Assembly: GCA_022824925.1 (NCBI GenBank)
Contig: JAJDYW010000026.1
Location: forward strand, 62,001-126,000
Direction of reading: 5' to 3'
From: Dehalococcoidia bacterium
GTDB taxonomy: Bacteria; Chloroflexota; Dehalococcoidia; Tepidiformales; Tepidiformaceae
Length of the DNA: 64,000 nucleotides
Below, one piece after another: positions 25,846 through 35,152 of this stretch. The position numbers were made by a program, and so were the translations under genes. Position 1 is the first letter of the stretch, and each line of letters begins with the position of its first letter. The notes under the pieces are model-generated. The model was not told where the DNA came from and did not search any database. It saw only the letters and a list, made by a program, of their open reading frames with translations.

Positions 25846-26954
25846 ACGACGAGCAGGACCGCGGGCACGGCCACGATGAGGCCGAGGAAGGCGGTCAGGC
25901 GTCGGGGACGGGCGGCAATCCAGCGCTCGCTGCGGAGGATGGCGGTCCGGTAGGGCCGGTAAAGAAGCGTCAGGACGACGACTGCGACGGCGGCGGTCGA
26001 GGCCATCTGCGCGAGGACGACGGCGATGGCGGCCTCGCCCCCGACAAGGACGGCAGCGGCGAGCGTGTCGACGAAGGTCGCGATGTTGGCGCCGAGGACG
26101 TAGGGGATGATGTGCTCGCGGCGGACGTAGCCGCGCAGGGCGAGGGGCACGAGCACGGTCAGGGAGACGGCCACGCTGAGGGTCGTCAGCGTGAGGATGA
26201 CCCCCATCAGGAACATCAGGGGGCGGCGGTTGAGTATGTCGAGGCGGCGGCGGATGCCTTCCGCCTCGCCTTCGAGCCGGGGCAGGGCGCGTTCGAAGAC
26301 GGCGAAGGCGAGGAGCAGCACGCCGGCGCCGACCACGAAGACGAGCAGGCCGGGGAGTGCCGCCTCGAGGGCGTCGACGACGGGGCCGAAGGCCGCCTCC
26401 GTGCCCTGCAGGAGGGCATCGGGGGCAGAGGGCTCGACGCCGCCGAGCCACCCCTGGTGGAGGGCGAGGAAGCCGAGGGCGATGGCCGGTCCCTGAGTCG
26501 TGAAGGTGACGAGCATCGCCACGATGCCGATGGCGATGCCGTCGCCGCTGCGGCGTCCGAAGCGGAAGGCGAGGAAACCCGCCGCGAGCACGACAAAGGA
26601 GGCGCCGAGGCGGGAGCCGGCGACGACCGCGAACGCCTCGGTCGCGTCGAAGACGCCTTCGGAGAGGAGGCTCACGCCGATGGCGGCCACGGGCGAACCG
26701 CTGAGGACGACGTAGGCGAACAGCCACCCGAAGCCGAGGCCGTTGGCAACGCCCTCGACGTTGATGTCGGCGAGGAGGGGCGCGATGGAGCCCGCGCCGG
26801 CGCGCGCGACCTCGAGGGCGAGGGCGAAGAGCGCCAGGCCTACGACGGCGTAGCCGGCACGGGCCAGCACCCTGAGCCGCAGGCGGTCCACGATGCGGGG
26901 CGCGGATGCCGGCCGCGACTCGTCACGCGCGGCCGGGCGCGCCCCCGGGTTCAC
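25842..26954 (-). CDS. Na/Pi-cotransporter-like membrane protein, possibly sulfate uptake
   Basis: Membrane protein of 370 residues with eight or nine hydrophobic segments. Two repeat-like motifs, VVLSGSPVAAIGVSLLSEG and VLGANIATFVDTLAAA, recall the paired re-entrant motifs of Na/phosphate cotransporters (GANIGT). A soluble Arg-rich N-terminus (about 30 residues) precedes the first segment. It ends the gene run cysH, cysC, sat on the same strand and starts 1 nt after the sat stop. Sulfate or another oxyanion is therefore a reasonable substrate guess, but that rests on context only. Confidence 0.65.
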   Translation of the reverse strand: MNPGARPAARDESRPASAPRIVDRLRLRVLARAGYAVVGLALFALALEVARAGAGSIAPLLADINVEGVANGLGFGWLFAYVVLSGSPVAAIGVSLLSEGVFDATEAFAVVAGSRLGASFVVLAAGFLAFRFGRRSGDGIAIGIVAMLVTFTTQGPAIALGFLALHQGWLGGVEPSAPDALLQGTEAAFGPVVDALEAALPGLLVFVVGAGVLLLAFAVFERALPRLEGEAEGIRRRLDILNRRPLMFLMGVILTLTTLSVAVSLTVLVPLALRGYVRREHIIPYVLGANIATFVDTLAAAVLVGGEAAIAVVLAQMASTAAVAVVVLTLLYRPYRTAILRSERWIAARPRRLTAFLGLIVAVPAVLLVV

Positions 26955-26955
26955 G

Positions 26956-28116
26956 TCAGCCGCCCCGGGCGCTCTCCATCAGCACGGCGGCGACCTCGGG
27001 GCGGGTGAACTCAACGGGAAGGTCCTCGCCCGCGGCGAGCATCTCGCGCACCTTCGTCCCGGAGAGGAAGAGGCGCTCCTCGGGCGTGGCCGGACTCGTC
27101 TTCGTGGTCGCCATGGCGCCGCTCCGGAGGCACCAGAAGGCGTGTTCGAAGAAGAGCGGCTGGATGCCGAGGGCATCGAGGTCGATGTCGTCGAAGATGC
27201 GCTGCGCGTCGTAGGTGCCGTAGTAGTTCCCGACGCCCGCGTGGTCGCGCCCAACGATGAAATGGGTGCAGCCGTAGTTCTTGCGCATGATGGCGTGGAA
27301 GATGGCCTCGCGCGGGCCGGCGTAGCGCATGGCCGCCGGCAGCACGGAAAGCTGCACCCGGTCCTCGGGGAAGTAGCGATCGAGCAGCACCTCGTAGCAC
27401 TGCATGCGAACGTCGGCGGGGATGTCGTCGTCCTTGGTGTCGCCCACGAGGGGGTGGATGAGGGCGCCGTCGACGCCTTCGAGCGCGACCTTGATCAGGT
27501 ACTCGTGGGCGCGGTGGATGGGATTGCGGGTCTGGAAGCCCACGACGGTGCGCCAGCCGCGCTCGGCGAAGGCGGCGCGGGTCTGGGCGGGGGTGAGGCG
27601 GTGGTCGGGGAAGTTCTCGTGATCGGGGAGGCGCAGGGCCTTCACCGGGCCGCCGATGACAAGGTCGCCCGAGGCGTACATGGCGGCGACGCCCGGGTGG
27701 GCTTCGTCGGTGGTGCGGTAGACCTGCTCGGCCAGGCGGGTCTTGTCGCGCCGGTAGACCTCCTCGATGTCGATGACCCCCAGGGGGAACCCCTCGTCGT
27801 CGCGCAGGTCGGCGCGGACGCCGGGTGTCAACTCGCCGGCGCGAGACTCGGGCACGGAGAGGGTGACCGGCATCGACCAGGGGAGGCCGTTCGCCAGCGT
27901 CATGTTCTCGACGACGGAGTGGTAGTCGGCCTCGCCCATGAAGCCGGTGAGGGGACTGAAGCCGCCGTTCGCCAGGAGCTCGAAGTCGGCGAGATGGCGC
28001 GAATCGAGCTCGATCGTGGGGAGGCTGGCGACCTCGCGACCGATCTCCACGTGCTCGTCGTCATCGACGAGCAGGTTGACGAGGGTACCGCCGTGCGGAT
28101 CGCCGAGGTTACTCAT
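26956..28116 (-). CDS. sat: Sulfate adenylyltransferase (ATP sulfurylase)
   Basis: Makes APS from sulfate and ATP, the first step of sulfate assimilation. It is the homo-oligomeric Sat type of 386 residues. The active-site [13 protein letters not shown], and [12 protein letters not shown], are intact, as is SGTKVREML near the end. ATG 28116 overlaps the cysC stop (ATGA), so the two are translationally coupled. Confidence 0.96.
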   Translation of the reverse strand: MSNLGDPHGGTLVNLLVDDDEHVEIGREVASLPTIELDSRHLADFELLANGGFSPLTGFMGEADYHSVVENMTLANGLPWSMPVTLSVPESRAGELTPGVRADLRDDEGFPLGVIDIEEVYRRDKTRLAEQVYRTTDEAHPGVAAMYASGDLVIGGPVKALRLPDHENFPDHRLTPAQTRAAFAERGWRTVVGFQTRNPIHRAHEYLIKVALEGVDGALIHPLVGDTKDDDIPADVRMQCYEVLLDRYFPEDRVQLSVLPAAMRYAGPREAIFHAIMRKNYGCTHFIVGRDHAGVGNYYGTYDAQRIFDDIDLDALGIQPLFFEHAFWCLRSGAMATTKTSPATPEERLFLSGTKVREMLAAGEDLPVEFTRPEVAAVLMESARGG

Positions 28117-28667
28117 GATCGCGCCTTCCCGATGAGCCCGCGGGATTCGAGATACTCGATGATCTGCTGGAGGCTGAGCTCGGCGTCGTCGAGGCCGGTC
28201 TCGCAGCGGACCTCGGGGGTGGGCGGCTCCTCGTAGGGGTCGTCGATGCCGGTGAAGCCCTTGATCTCGCCGGCGCGGGCCTTCGCGTAGAGGCCCTTCA
28301 CGTCGCGCGCCTCGCATTGCTCGACGGTGGCGGCAGCGTGCACCTCGACGAAGGCCGCGCCGTCGCTCTCGGTCATCGCACGGTTCTCGTCGCGGATCTC
28401 CCGGTAGGGGGAGATGGCGGCGGTGATGACGCCGACACCGTTGCGGGCGAGGAGGCTGGCGACGAAGCCGATGCGGCGGATGTTCGTGTCGCGATCCTCC
28501 TTGCTGAAGCCGAGCCCCTTGGAGAGGTTGGTGCGGACGATGTCGCCGTCGAGAATCTCGACCTTGCGGCCTCGCTCCCGGAGGACGGGGGCGAGGGCCT
28601 CGGCGAGGGTGCTCTTGCCGGAGCCGGAAAGCCCCGTGAACCAGATGACGAAACCCTGGTCGCTCAT
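28113..28667 (-). CDS. cysC: Adenylylsulfate (APS) kinase
   Basis: Phosphorylates APS to PAPS. Length 184 residues. Walker A is [25 protein letters not shown] and the lid segment [19 protein letters not shown] fit the family. The ATG lies inside the last codons of a seven-codon upstream frame and has its own GGAG eight bases away. A kinase together with an APS/PAPS reductase (cysH) leaves open which nucleotide is the reductase substrate. Confidence 0.95.
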   Translation of the reverse strand: MSDQGFVIWFTGLSGSGKSTLAEALAPVLRERGRKVEILDGDIVRTNLSKGLGFSKEDRDTNIRRIGFVASLLARNGVGVITAAISPYREIRDENRAMTESDGAAFVEVHAAATVEQCEARDVKGLYAKARAGEIKGFTGIDDPYEEPPTPEVRCETGLDDAELSLQQIIEYLESRGLIGKARS

Positions 28668-28687
28668 TGGCGGTACTCCAGATGCAT
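28664..28687 (-). CDS. Seven-residue upstream peptide overlapping the cysC start
   Basis: ATG 28687 follows AAGGAG (28701-28696) by eight bases and encodes MHLEYRQ, ending in TGA that overlaps the cysC ATG. The strong ribosome site and the ATGA overlap suggest a coupling peptide. It has no Cys or Met run that would mark a classic attenuator. Confidence 0.4.
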   Translation of the reverse strand: MHLEYRQ

Positions 28688-28744
28688 GGGTGGTGCTCCT
28701 TCTGGGGTTTTGATGGCGTGCAGCAGCGCACGAGGCGCGTGGAG

Positions 28745-28766
28745 ACGGCGGCCGAGGGGCCGCCGT
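28745..28766. repeat. Perfect 9 bp hairpin between cysH and cysC
   Basis: ACGGCGGCC-GAGG-GGCCGCCGT. There is no U-run on either side, so it is not a standard terminator. It could stabilise the cysH 3' end within a longer transcript. Confidence 0.5.
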
Positions 28767-28791
28767 GCGTCGGTGGTGGCCGCGAGCCGGA

Positions 28792-29490
28792 TCAGGTGTG
28801 CAGCCCGCATTCGTCCTTCTCGAACCCTTCCCAGCGGCCCTGCCGGCCCTGCTTGCCGGGAACGGTGCAGTTGTAGCAGCCGATGCTGACGAAGCCCTGG
28901 TCGAGCAGGGGGTTGTAGGGAACCTCGTGCTTGACGAGGTAGTCCCAGGTCTCCTTCTCGGTCCAGCGGGCGAGGGGGTTGATCTTCACCAGCCCGAACC
29001 TGGCGTTCCAGGCGACGATGGGGACATCGGAACGGCCCTCGGACTGGTCGCGGCGGAGTCCGGAGATCCAGGCGCTCTTGCCATCGAGGGCGCGGCGGTT
29101 GGGCTCGACCTTGCGCAGATCGCAGCAGAGGTCGGGATCGCGCATCCAGAGGGCGGCGCCATGCTCGGCGGCCTGCTGCTCGTGCGTCAGCTTCGACTTG
29201 TAGACCTGCACGTTCGAGAGGTTGAGCGCGGAGGTGGCGCGCTCCCGCGTCTGGTGGGTTTCCTCGAAGAGGTAGTCGGTATCGAGGACGAACACGTGGA
29301 CGTTCGGCTTGAGCTGCGCGGTCATGTGGAGGATGGCCATGCCCGTGGGTCCGCCGAAGCTGGCGCCGACGGAGAGGCCGTCGCCGAAGGTCTCGACGGC
29401 CCAGCGCACGACCTCCTCGGGCGCGGCGGACTCGAAGCGCTCGTTCAGGCCGGCGATGGCGGTCTCGTCGAGGGCGGTGGTGAGGGACAC
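28792..29490 (-). CDS. cysH: Assimilatory APS/PAPS reductase
   Basis: Reduces adenylylsulfate to sulfite with thioredoxin electrons. Length 232 residues. The PP-loop reads [16 protein letters not shown]. Cysteine pairs for a 4Fe-4S cluster are present ([11 protein letters not shown] and GCYNCT), and the C-terminal catalytic Cys is in KDECGLH. The cluster Cys favour APS over PAPS as substrate. It lies divergently from the sulfite reductase gene with 158 nt between them. Confidence 0.94.
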   Translation of the reverse strand: MSLTTALDETAIAGLNERFESAAPEEVVRWAVETFGDGLSVGASFGGPTGMAILHMTAQLKPNVHVFVLDTDYLFEETHQTRERATSALNLSNVQVYKSKLTHEQQAAEHGAALWMRDPDLCCDLRKVEPNRRALDGKSAWISGLRRDQSEGRSDVPIVAWNARFGLVKINPLARWTEKETWDYLVKHEVPYNPLLDQGFVSIGCYNCTVPGKQGRQGRWEGFEKDECGLHT

Positions 29491-29578
29491 GGGAAAGGCT
29501 CCGCGTAAAGCTGAGTTCGTCGCTCAACATTATCAACAATGCCGGGCTAGCAGCAACGACGGCTCGCGCCGTCCATGC

Positions 29579-29584
29579 TACAGT
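29579..29584 (+). promoter_or_regulatory. Extended -10 box upstream of the sulfite/nitrite reductase gene
   Basis: TGCTACAGT, an extended -10 (TGnTACAGT), lies 64 nt before ATG 29649 in the divergent region with cysH. No riboswitch structure is evident in the 158 nt between the genes. Confidence 0.45.
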
Positions 29585-29648
29585 CGCGGGAGACTTCAAG
29601 CCCGCGACGCCACGGCGCGACGCGGCCCGGCCCACGAAAGGACAGCGT

Positions 29649-31430
29649 ATGCGCGCAGTCGAGACCATCGTCCAGACGAACGCCCCGGGGATGGTGCTCC
29701 CGATCCTGACGGAGGAGCTCGACGACTTCGACACCGAAGCGACGCGCTTCCTGGCGGGCGGGTACGAGGAGGAGGCGGTCTTCCAGGGCTACCGGCTGAA
29801 GCAGGGTGTCTACGGCCAGCGCCAGGCGAACGTGCAGATGACGCGCGTGAAGCTCCCCTTCGGCGGGGTGACGCCGGAGCAGATGGACGCCTTCGGCGAG
29901 GTGGCGGAGCGGTTCGCGCCGCTGCGCAAGGGGCACATCACGACGCGCCAGAACTTCCAGTTCCACCACGTCCCCCTCGCCCGGATGCCGGACCTGCTGC
30001 GCCTGTTGGCGAGCGTCGGCCTCTCGACACGCGAGGCCTGCGGGAACACCGTCCGCAACGTGACCGCCGACCCATGGGCGGGCGTCACCGAGGGCGAGCT
30101 GTTCGACGTGACGCCGTACGCGGGCGCCTTCGCGCGCTTCTGGCTGCGCAACCCGCTCACCCAGCTCCTGCCGCGCAAGTTCAAGGTCGCGTTCAGCGCC
30201 GACGACGCGGACGTGGCGATCACGGGTATCCACGACCTCGGCTTCATCCCGCGTGTCCAGGACGGGGTGCGGGGATTCAAGATGGTCTGCGGCGGCGGGC
30301 TCGCGATCATGCCGCGAGAGGCGATCACCGTGCGCGAGTTCGTCCCGCTGGACGAGTACCTGAAGGTGAGCGAGGCGGTCATCCGCATCTTCAACGCGGC
30401 GGACATGCTGCGGAAGAACCGGGCGATGGCGCGGATCAAGGTGCTCATCGACCGCATCGGCGCGGACCGCTTCCTCGAAATGGTCGACGCCGAGCTGGCG
30501 CAGCCGTGGGCGGAGCGCGACTTCAGCCCGGAGCGCCTGCTCTTCCTCGACAACGAGGAGGACCGCGCGCCGGCGCGGGGCGGCTCCTACGCGCAGCCCG
30601 GCGACGACGCGGACGCGTTCACGCAGTTCGTGGCCTCGAACGTGCAGGCGCAGAAGCAGCAGGGCTTCAGCACCGTCGAGATCAAGATCACGCGGGGCGA
30701 CCTGACCCCGGACCAGTTCCACGGCATCGCCGACATCATGCGCGAGTACTGCGGCGGCAACGCCCGCACGAGCGTGCAGCAGAACATGGTGCTGCGCTGG
30801 GTGCGCGACGAGAGCCTGTACGAGGTGTACTCGCGGCTGGTGGCGCTGGACCTGGCGGAGGCGGGCGCGGGGACGGTCACGGACGTGGTGAGCTGCCCGG
30901 GGACGGACAGCTGCAAGCTCGGGATCACGAGCTCGATGGGGCTGAACCGCGCCATCCAGGAGCGGGTGACCGACCTGGCCATCGACGACCCGCTAACGGC
31001 GAAGCTGCACATCAAGATGAGCGGCTGCCCGAACAGCTGCGGCCAGCACCACCTCGGCAACATCGGCTTCCACGGCGCGGCCATGAAGGTCGAGGGACAC
31101 CAGCTCCCGGCCTACCACGCCTTCATCGGCGGCGGCTACGAGGAGGGGAACGGCAAGGTGCGCGTGGGCACGCAGCTGAAGCTGCGGCTGCCGGCGAAGC
31201 GCACGCCCGACGCCGTGCAGCGCTGGATCGAGCTGTACCAGTCCGGCCGCGAAGAGGGCGAGGATTTCAACGCGTTCTTCGACCGCGTCGGCAAGGAGCC
31301 CTTCGAGGAGGCCGTGCGCGAGCTGACCATCCCGGGCGAGTTCTCGGACGACAACCGCGAGATGTTCATCGACTGGACGAAATTCGAGCTGTACGTGCTT
31401 GAGCGCGGCGAAGGCGAGTGCGCCGTCTGA
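29649..31430 (+). CDS. Ferredoxin-dependent sulfite/nitrite reductase
   Basis: Siroheme and 4Fe-4S enzyme of 593 residues, reducing sulfite to sulfide or nitrite to ammonia by six electrons. The two-fold repeat is visible: ITTRQNFQFHHV in the first half and ARTSVQQNMVLRWV in the second. The cluster/siroheme Cys are VVSCPGTDSCKLG and SGCPNSCGQHH. Position beside cysH, cysC and sat points to sulfite as the substrate, though sequence alone cannot exclude nitrite. ATG 29649 follows AAAGGACA. Confidence 0.93.
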   Translation: MRAVETIVQTNAPGMVLPILTEELDDFDTEATRFLAGGYEEEAVFQGYRLKQGVYGQRQANVQMTRVKLPFGGVTPEQMDAFGEVAERFAPLRKGHITTRQNFQFHHVPLARMPDLLRLLASVGLSTREACGNTVRNVTADPWAGVTEGELFDVTPYAGAFARFWLRNPLTQLLPRKFKVAFSADDADVAITGIHDLGFIPRVQDGVRGFKMVCGGGLAIMPREAITVREFVPLDEYLKVSEAVIRIFNAADMLRKNRAMARIKVLIDRIGADRFLEMVDAELAQPWAERDFSPERLLFLDNEEDRAPARGGSYAQPGDDADAFTQFVASNVQAQKQQGFSTVEIKITRGDLTPDQFHGIADIMREYCGGNARTSVQQNMVLRWVRDESLYEVYSRLVALDLAEAGAGTVTDVVSCPGTDSCKLGITSSMGLNRAIQERVTDLAIDDPLTAKLHIKMSGCPNSCGQHHLGNIGFHGAAMKVEGHQLPAYHAFIGGGYEEGNGKVRVGTQLKLRLPAKRTPDAVQRWIELYQSGREEGEDFNAFFDRVGKEPFEEAVRELTIPGEFSDDNREMFIDWTKFELYVLERGEGECAV

Positions 31431-31458
31431 CGGCGTAGCTCGCGAGGGCGGCGGGGTG

Positions 31459-32433
31459 ATGGAGGGGCTGGAGTTCCGGCGGCACCGGCGGCTGCGACGG
31501 TCGCAGGCGATGCGGGGGCTCGTGCGCGAGACGGAGCTGACGCCCGCGCACCTCGTGGCGCCGCTGTTCGTGGAGGAGGGCCTGGACGGGCGCGCACCCA
31601 TCGAGGCGATGCCGGGACAGTCCCGGCTGGGGCTGGAAGCGCTGGTCGAGGAGGCGCGCGAGCTTCGCGACGTGGGCGTGCCCGCGGTGCTCCTGTTCGG
31701 GATCCCGGCGGGGAAGGACGAGCGCGGCTCCGGCGGGTACGACGACGAGGGCATCGTGCAGGAGGCGGCGCGAAGGCTGAAGGACGCCATCCCGGAGATG
31801 CTCGTCATCGGCGACGTCTGCCTCTGCGAGTACACCAGCCACGGGCACTGCGGGTTGCTCACGAGCGAGGGCGAGGTCGACAACGACGCGAGCCTGCCGC
31901 TGCTGGCGGACATGGCCGTGAGCCTCGCGGATGCGGGCTGCGACATCGTGGCGCCGAGCGACATGATGGACGGTCGCGTGGCGGCGATCCGGGAGGCGCT
32001 GGACGGCTCGGGGCTGGGCGAAACCGCCATCCTCTCTTACGCGGCCAAGTTCGCGAGCGCCTTTTACGGACCGTTCCGGGAGGCGGCGGACAGCACCCCC
32101 GCCTTCGGCGACCGGCGCGGCTACCAGATGGACCCCGCGAACGCGCGCATGGCCCGCGACGAGGTCCTGACGGACATCGACGAGGGGGCGGACCTGGTGA
32201 TGGTGAAGCCGGCGCTGCCCTACCTCGACGTGCTGCGATCGGTGCGCGAGGCCGTCGACGTGCCGCTGGCGGCCTACAACGTGAGCGGCGAGTACAGCAT
32301 GTTGAAGGCGGCGGCGGCGAACGGCTGGATCGACGAGGCGCGCGCGATCGACGAGGCGCTGACCTCGATCCGGCGAGCGGGGGCGGACATCGTCATCACC
32401 TACCACGCGAAGGAGTGGGCCCGGAGCCGCTGA
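31459..32433 (+). CDS. hemB: Delta-aminolevulinic acid dehydratase (porphobilinogen synthase)
   Basis: Condenses two ALA molecules to porphobilinogen in tetrapyrrole synthesis. Length 324 residues. The Schiff-base lysines are in ILSYAAKFASAFYGPFR and LVMVKPALPYLD. CLCEYTSHGHCG gives the three zinc-binding Cys, so this is a zinc-dependent form. ATG 31459 is preceded in frame by GTG 31456, an equal candidate. The position behind a siroheme enzyme makes sense, since siroheme derives from porphobilinogen. Confidence 0.95.
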   Translation: MEGLEFRRHRRLRRSQAMRGLVRETELTPAHLVAPLFVEEGLDGRAPIEAMPGQSRLGLEALVEEARELRDVGVPAVLLFGIPAGKDERGSGGYDDEGIVQEAARRLKDAIPEMLVIGDVCLCEYTSHGHCGLLTSEGEVDNDASLPLLADMAVSLADAGCDIVAPSDMMDGRVAAIREALDGSGLGETAILSYAAKFASAFYGPFREAADSTPAFGDRRGYQMDPANARMARDEVLTDIDEGADLVMVKPALPYLDVLRSVREAVDVPLAAYNVSGEYSMLKAAAANGWIDEARAIDEALTSIRRAGADIVITYHAKEWARSR

Positions 32434-32444
32434 GTCGGCGGGGG

Positions 32445-33731
32445 TCAGGCGGAGGCGGGCGGATCGGCGGCGACGGCGCCGCCGGCGATGGCATCCTCGA
32501 TGGCGTCCGGGGAGAGGCCGGCCCAGTCGAGGATATCGCGCGTCTCGGAGCGGAAAGGGGCGGGGAAGGGGGCGGGGACGAAGCCGTCCTCGTCGAGCTT
32601 GAGGGCGCGTCCGAGCACGGTGAAGGTTCCCGCTTCGGGATTCACCGAGTGGACGAAGAGGTCGTTCGCGGCCGCCTGCTCGTTGTCGATGAGCTCGGTG
32701 GGGAAACGGACGCGGGAGGCGGGGATGCCGTTCTCGCGCAGCCGCTTCTCCCAGTGCTCGGTCGTCTCGGAGGCGAAGAGCGACTCGAACCGTTCCTGCA
32801 GCGCGCTGTCGTGGGCGTGGCGCTCTGCCTCGGAGACGTCGGCGTCGAGGGAGGGGTCCTCCAGCCCGAGGACGGACAGGAGCCGCCGGCGCAACCCGGC
32901 GCTGGGGCAGGCGATGGCAAGGGCCGAGTCCTTCGTGGTGAAGGTGCGGTAGTAGAGGCTGACGAGTCTCGCCGGGCGGCTGCTGGGGGCGTGGGCGGCC
33001 TGCTCGACGTAGGGAACGCCGGCCGCGCGCGCCTCGCCGAGCCACTGGAGGTAGTTCGCGTGGTTCCCGGCGTCGCCGTCGTCGACGCGGATCATGAGGT
33101 TGTTCTGGAGGATGAGGGCGGACATGAGGAGCGAGGTATCGACGCGGCCGCCACGGCCGGTGCGGGTCCGCCGGTAGAGCGCGGAGGCGACGCCGTAGGC
33201 GAGCAGGGCGGCGCACATGAAGTCGGAGATGGGCGAGCCCTCGGCGATGGGCCGTCCGTCGCGCATGCCGCCGTTCATGGCCATGAGGCCGCTGAACGCC
33301 TGCACGACCTGGTCCATGCCGGGCAGCCCCGCGTCCGGCCCCTCCTCTCCGAAGGCGCTGACGTTCCCGACGATGATGCGGGGGTAGCGCTCGGCGAGGG
33401 TGTCGTAGTCGAGGCCGAACTGGGCGGCGAGGCCCGGGCGGAGGTTCGTGAGGACGACATCGGTCTTCGCGAGGATGGCGTCGAGAATGGCGGGGGCCTG
33501 CTCGTGGCGGAGGGCGAGGGGGAGGGAGTGGGTGCCGCGGTTGCGGGCGAGGAAGTGGCGGGTGACATCGCCCCAGCGGTAGCCGGTATTGCGGGCGGCC
33601 TCGCCCTCGTGGGGCTCGATCTTGATGACGTGGGCGCCGCCGTCGGCGAGGAGCTGGGCGCCGTAGGGAACGGCCACGAACTGTCCGAACTCGAGCACCG
33701 TGATGCCCGCGAACGGCTGCTCGTCGCTCAC
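32445..33731 (-). CDS. CaiB/BaiF (class III) CoA transferase
   Basis: CoA transferase of 428 residues. It starts ITVLEFGQFVAVPYGAQLLAD and has HVIKIEPHEGE. The catalytic Asp lies in the region GGMRDGRPI/PISDFMCA, as is usual (SDFxxG-like). The family moves CoA between acyl-CoA and a free acid without ATP. GTG 33731 overlaps the stop of the small upstream gene. A second, fused CoA transferase lies at 59617. Substrate unknown. Confidence 0.9.
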   Translation of the reverse strand: MSDEQPFAGITVLEFGQFVAVPYGAQLLADGGAHVIKIEPHEGEAARNTGYRWGDVTRHFLARNRGTHSLPLALRHEQAPAILDAILAKTDVVLTNLRPGLAAQFGLDYDTLAERYPRIIVGNVSAFGEEGPDAGLPGMDQVVQAFSGLMAMNGGMRDGRPIAEGSPISDFMCAALLAYGVASALYRRTRTGRGGRVDTSLLMSALILQNNLMIRVDDGDAGNHANYLQWLGEARAAGVPYVEQAAHAPSSRPARLVSLYYRTFTTKDSALAIACPSAGLRRRLLSVLGLEDPSLDADVSEAERHAHDSALQERFESLFASETTEHWEKRLRENGIPASRVRFPTELIDNEQAAANDLFVHSVNPEAGTFTVLGRALKLDEDGFVPAPFPAPFRSETRDILDWAGLSPDAIEDAIAGGAVAADPPASA

Positions 33732-33982
33732 GACTGGTCCTGCCAGGGCCGCTTGAAGTAGAGCATCTCGCGGAAGACGAGCTGGGTGCCGACCCAGTTC
33801 TCGACCCGCGACTCGGAGACCATCTCCCAGCCGGCATCGCCGAGGTCCCGGAGGGCGTCGGCGAGGGCGTTCGTGCCGTACTCGCGGTCGTCGTCGGGGC
33901 GGTGGCTGAAGTTTGCGACGATGGGCTGCTCCATGCCGCTCACGACGACGCGGGCGTACTCCCAGCGGACGAGCTCGGTCAT
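33728..33982 (-). CDS. Small protein, DUF4177-like
   Basis: Protein of 84 residues. The pattern ALRDLGDAGWEMVSESR followed by a C-terminal MLYFKRPWQ recalls DUF4177-type proteins (GWELVS ... FKRP). Function unknown. It overlaps both neighbours by 4 nt (GTGA at its 3' end, ATGA at its start), so it belongs to one operon with the PHP and CoA transferase genes. Confidence 0.6.
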   Translation of the reverse strand: MTELVRWEYARVVVSGMEQPIVANFSHRPDDDREYGTNALADALRDLGDAGWEMVSESRVENWVGTQLVFREMLYFKRPWQDQS

Positions 33983-34722
33983 GCGGGAGCCTCCTCGGGC
34001 GGGGGCGCATCCCAGAAGTTCTCGAGCTCGCCCTGGGGGAGGCCGCTCACGGGGTTGAAGGCGCCCCGATGGAGGAGCTGCAGAAAGTGCTCGGGGGTCT
34101 CGACAGTTTCGTCGAGCTGGATGCTGAAGTAGCCGATGCCCTGGTTCGAGTGGGCGTCGGAGCCGCCCGTGCCGGGCTTCCCGAGGACCTTGGCGACCTG
34201 CAGGGCGAAGTAGTTCTCGCGGGGCGTGTTGCAGCCGTTGAGCACCTCGACGGCATCAACGAGCTGGAAGACCGGCAGCTTCGCCGCCTCCTCGGGGGTG
34301 AGGGTGAAGGGCTTCTTCCCCTGGCGCTTGAAGTGGACGGGATCGAAGAAGTGGCGGAAGGGGTGGGCGACGATGAGGAAGGCGCCCTGCTCGTCGGCGA
34401 CCTCGCGGAGGCGTTCGAGACGGCGGATGCCGCTCTCGTAGCCGCGCAGGCCGACGGCGATGACGTGGCCCATATCGGTGGAGACCTCCATGCCGTTGGA
34501 GATGAAGGTCTCGGGGTGGGCCTTGCGGAAGGGATTCAGATCCCAGGACTCCCACATGCGGTCGTGCTCGGTGATGTTCACGCCGGTGAGGCCGATACGG
34601 TTGGCCTCGGCGATAAGCTCCTCGGGGTCGAGCATGGAGTCGGAGGCGCCACGGGTGGTGTGCAGGTGCATATCGACGATGGTGCCGGCCACGAATGCCT
34701 CCGCGCTCGTGAACCAGGGCAC
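33979..34722 (-). CDS. PHP-domain metal-dependent hydrolase
   Basis: PHP-type phosphoesterase-fold protein of 247 residues. The four metal motifs are all present: DMHLHTT, ITEHDRM, VAHPFRH and GSDAHS. The family includes histidinol phosphatases and 5'-3' RNA or trinucleotide phosphoesterases; the specific reaction cannot be told. GTG 34722 is used; TAAGAT lies 13 nt upstream and may be its -10 box, giving a very short leader. Confidence 0.86.
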   Translation of the reverse strand: MPWFTSAEAFVAGTIVDMHLHTTRGASDSMLDPEELIAEANRIGLTGVNITEHDRMWESWDLNPFRKAHPETFISNGMEVSTDMGHVIAVGLRGYESGIRRLERLREVADEQGAFLIVAHPFRHFFDPVHFKRQGKKPFTLTPEEAAKLPVFQLVDAVEVLNGCNTPRENYFALQVAKVLGKPGTGGSDAHSNQGIGYFSIQLDETVETPEHFLQLLHRGAFNPVSGLPQGELENFWDAPPPEEAPA

Positions 34723-34738
34723 AAGCGCGCCCGCTATC

Positions 34739-35152
34739 TTATCGGCCCGCCAGGTGAGGCAGTAGCCAGCCGAACAAACCGGCGCAGGGCAGCGCCAGCG
34801 CGACCCACATCCACCAGAGGCGTGGCCACACGATCCCCAGTAGCAGCGCCGGTGCGATCGAGAACACGACGGCGGTGATCGTGAAGGCGGCGCTGGGGCT
34901 GGCGAGCCCGTCGGGCTGGGCGCCGAGATCGGCGACCTCGTAGATGATGGCGGCGACGAGTCCGACGAAGACCCAGGTCAGCACCGAGGCCGTGAGGATG
35001 GGGATGAGGAGGACGGGGCCGGGCACATCGCGGGCGACCCAGCGCTCGACCAGAGCGGCATCGCGGGCGCGGAAGATGAGGTAGGTCGCGGCCACACTGG
35101 TGAGCATGGACATCACGTAGCCGGCTATGAACCCAGCGATCAGCGCCGCCAT
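34739..35152 (-). CDS. Hypothetical four-segment membrane protein
   Basis: Protein of 137 residues with hydrophobic segments at about 2-27, 48-72, 87-112 and 113-133. No family recognised. ATG 35152 overlaps the ispE 3' end by 13 nt, so it is probably translated from the ispE transcript. Confidence 0.65.
   Translation of the reverse strand: MAALIAGFIAGYVMSMLTSVAATYLIFRARDAALVERWVARDVPGPVLLIPILTASVLTWVFVGLVAAIIYEVADLGAQPDGLASPSAAFTITAVVFSIAPALLLGIVWPRLWWMWVALALPCAGLFGWLLPHLAGR

Noticed and set aside
28745..28766. Intrinsic terminator between cysH and cysC
   Set aside because: The hairpin is perfect but has no U-run on either strand.
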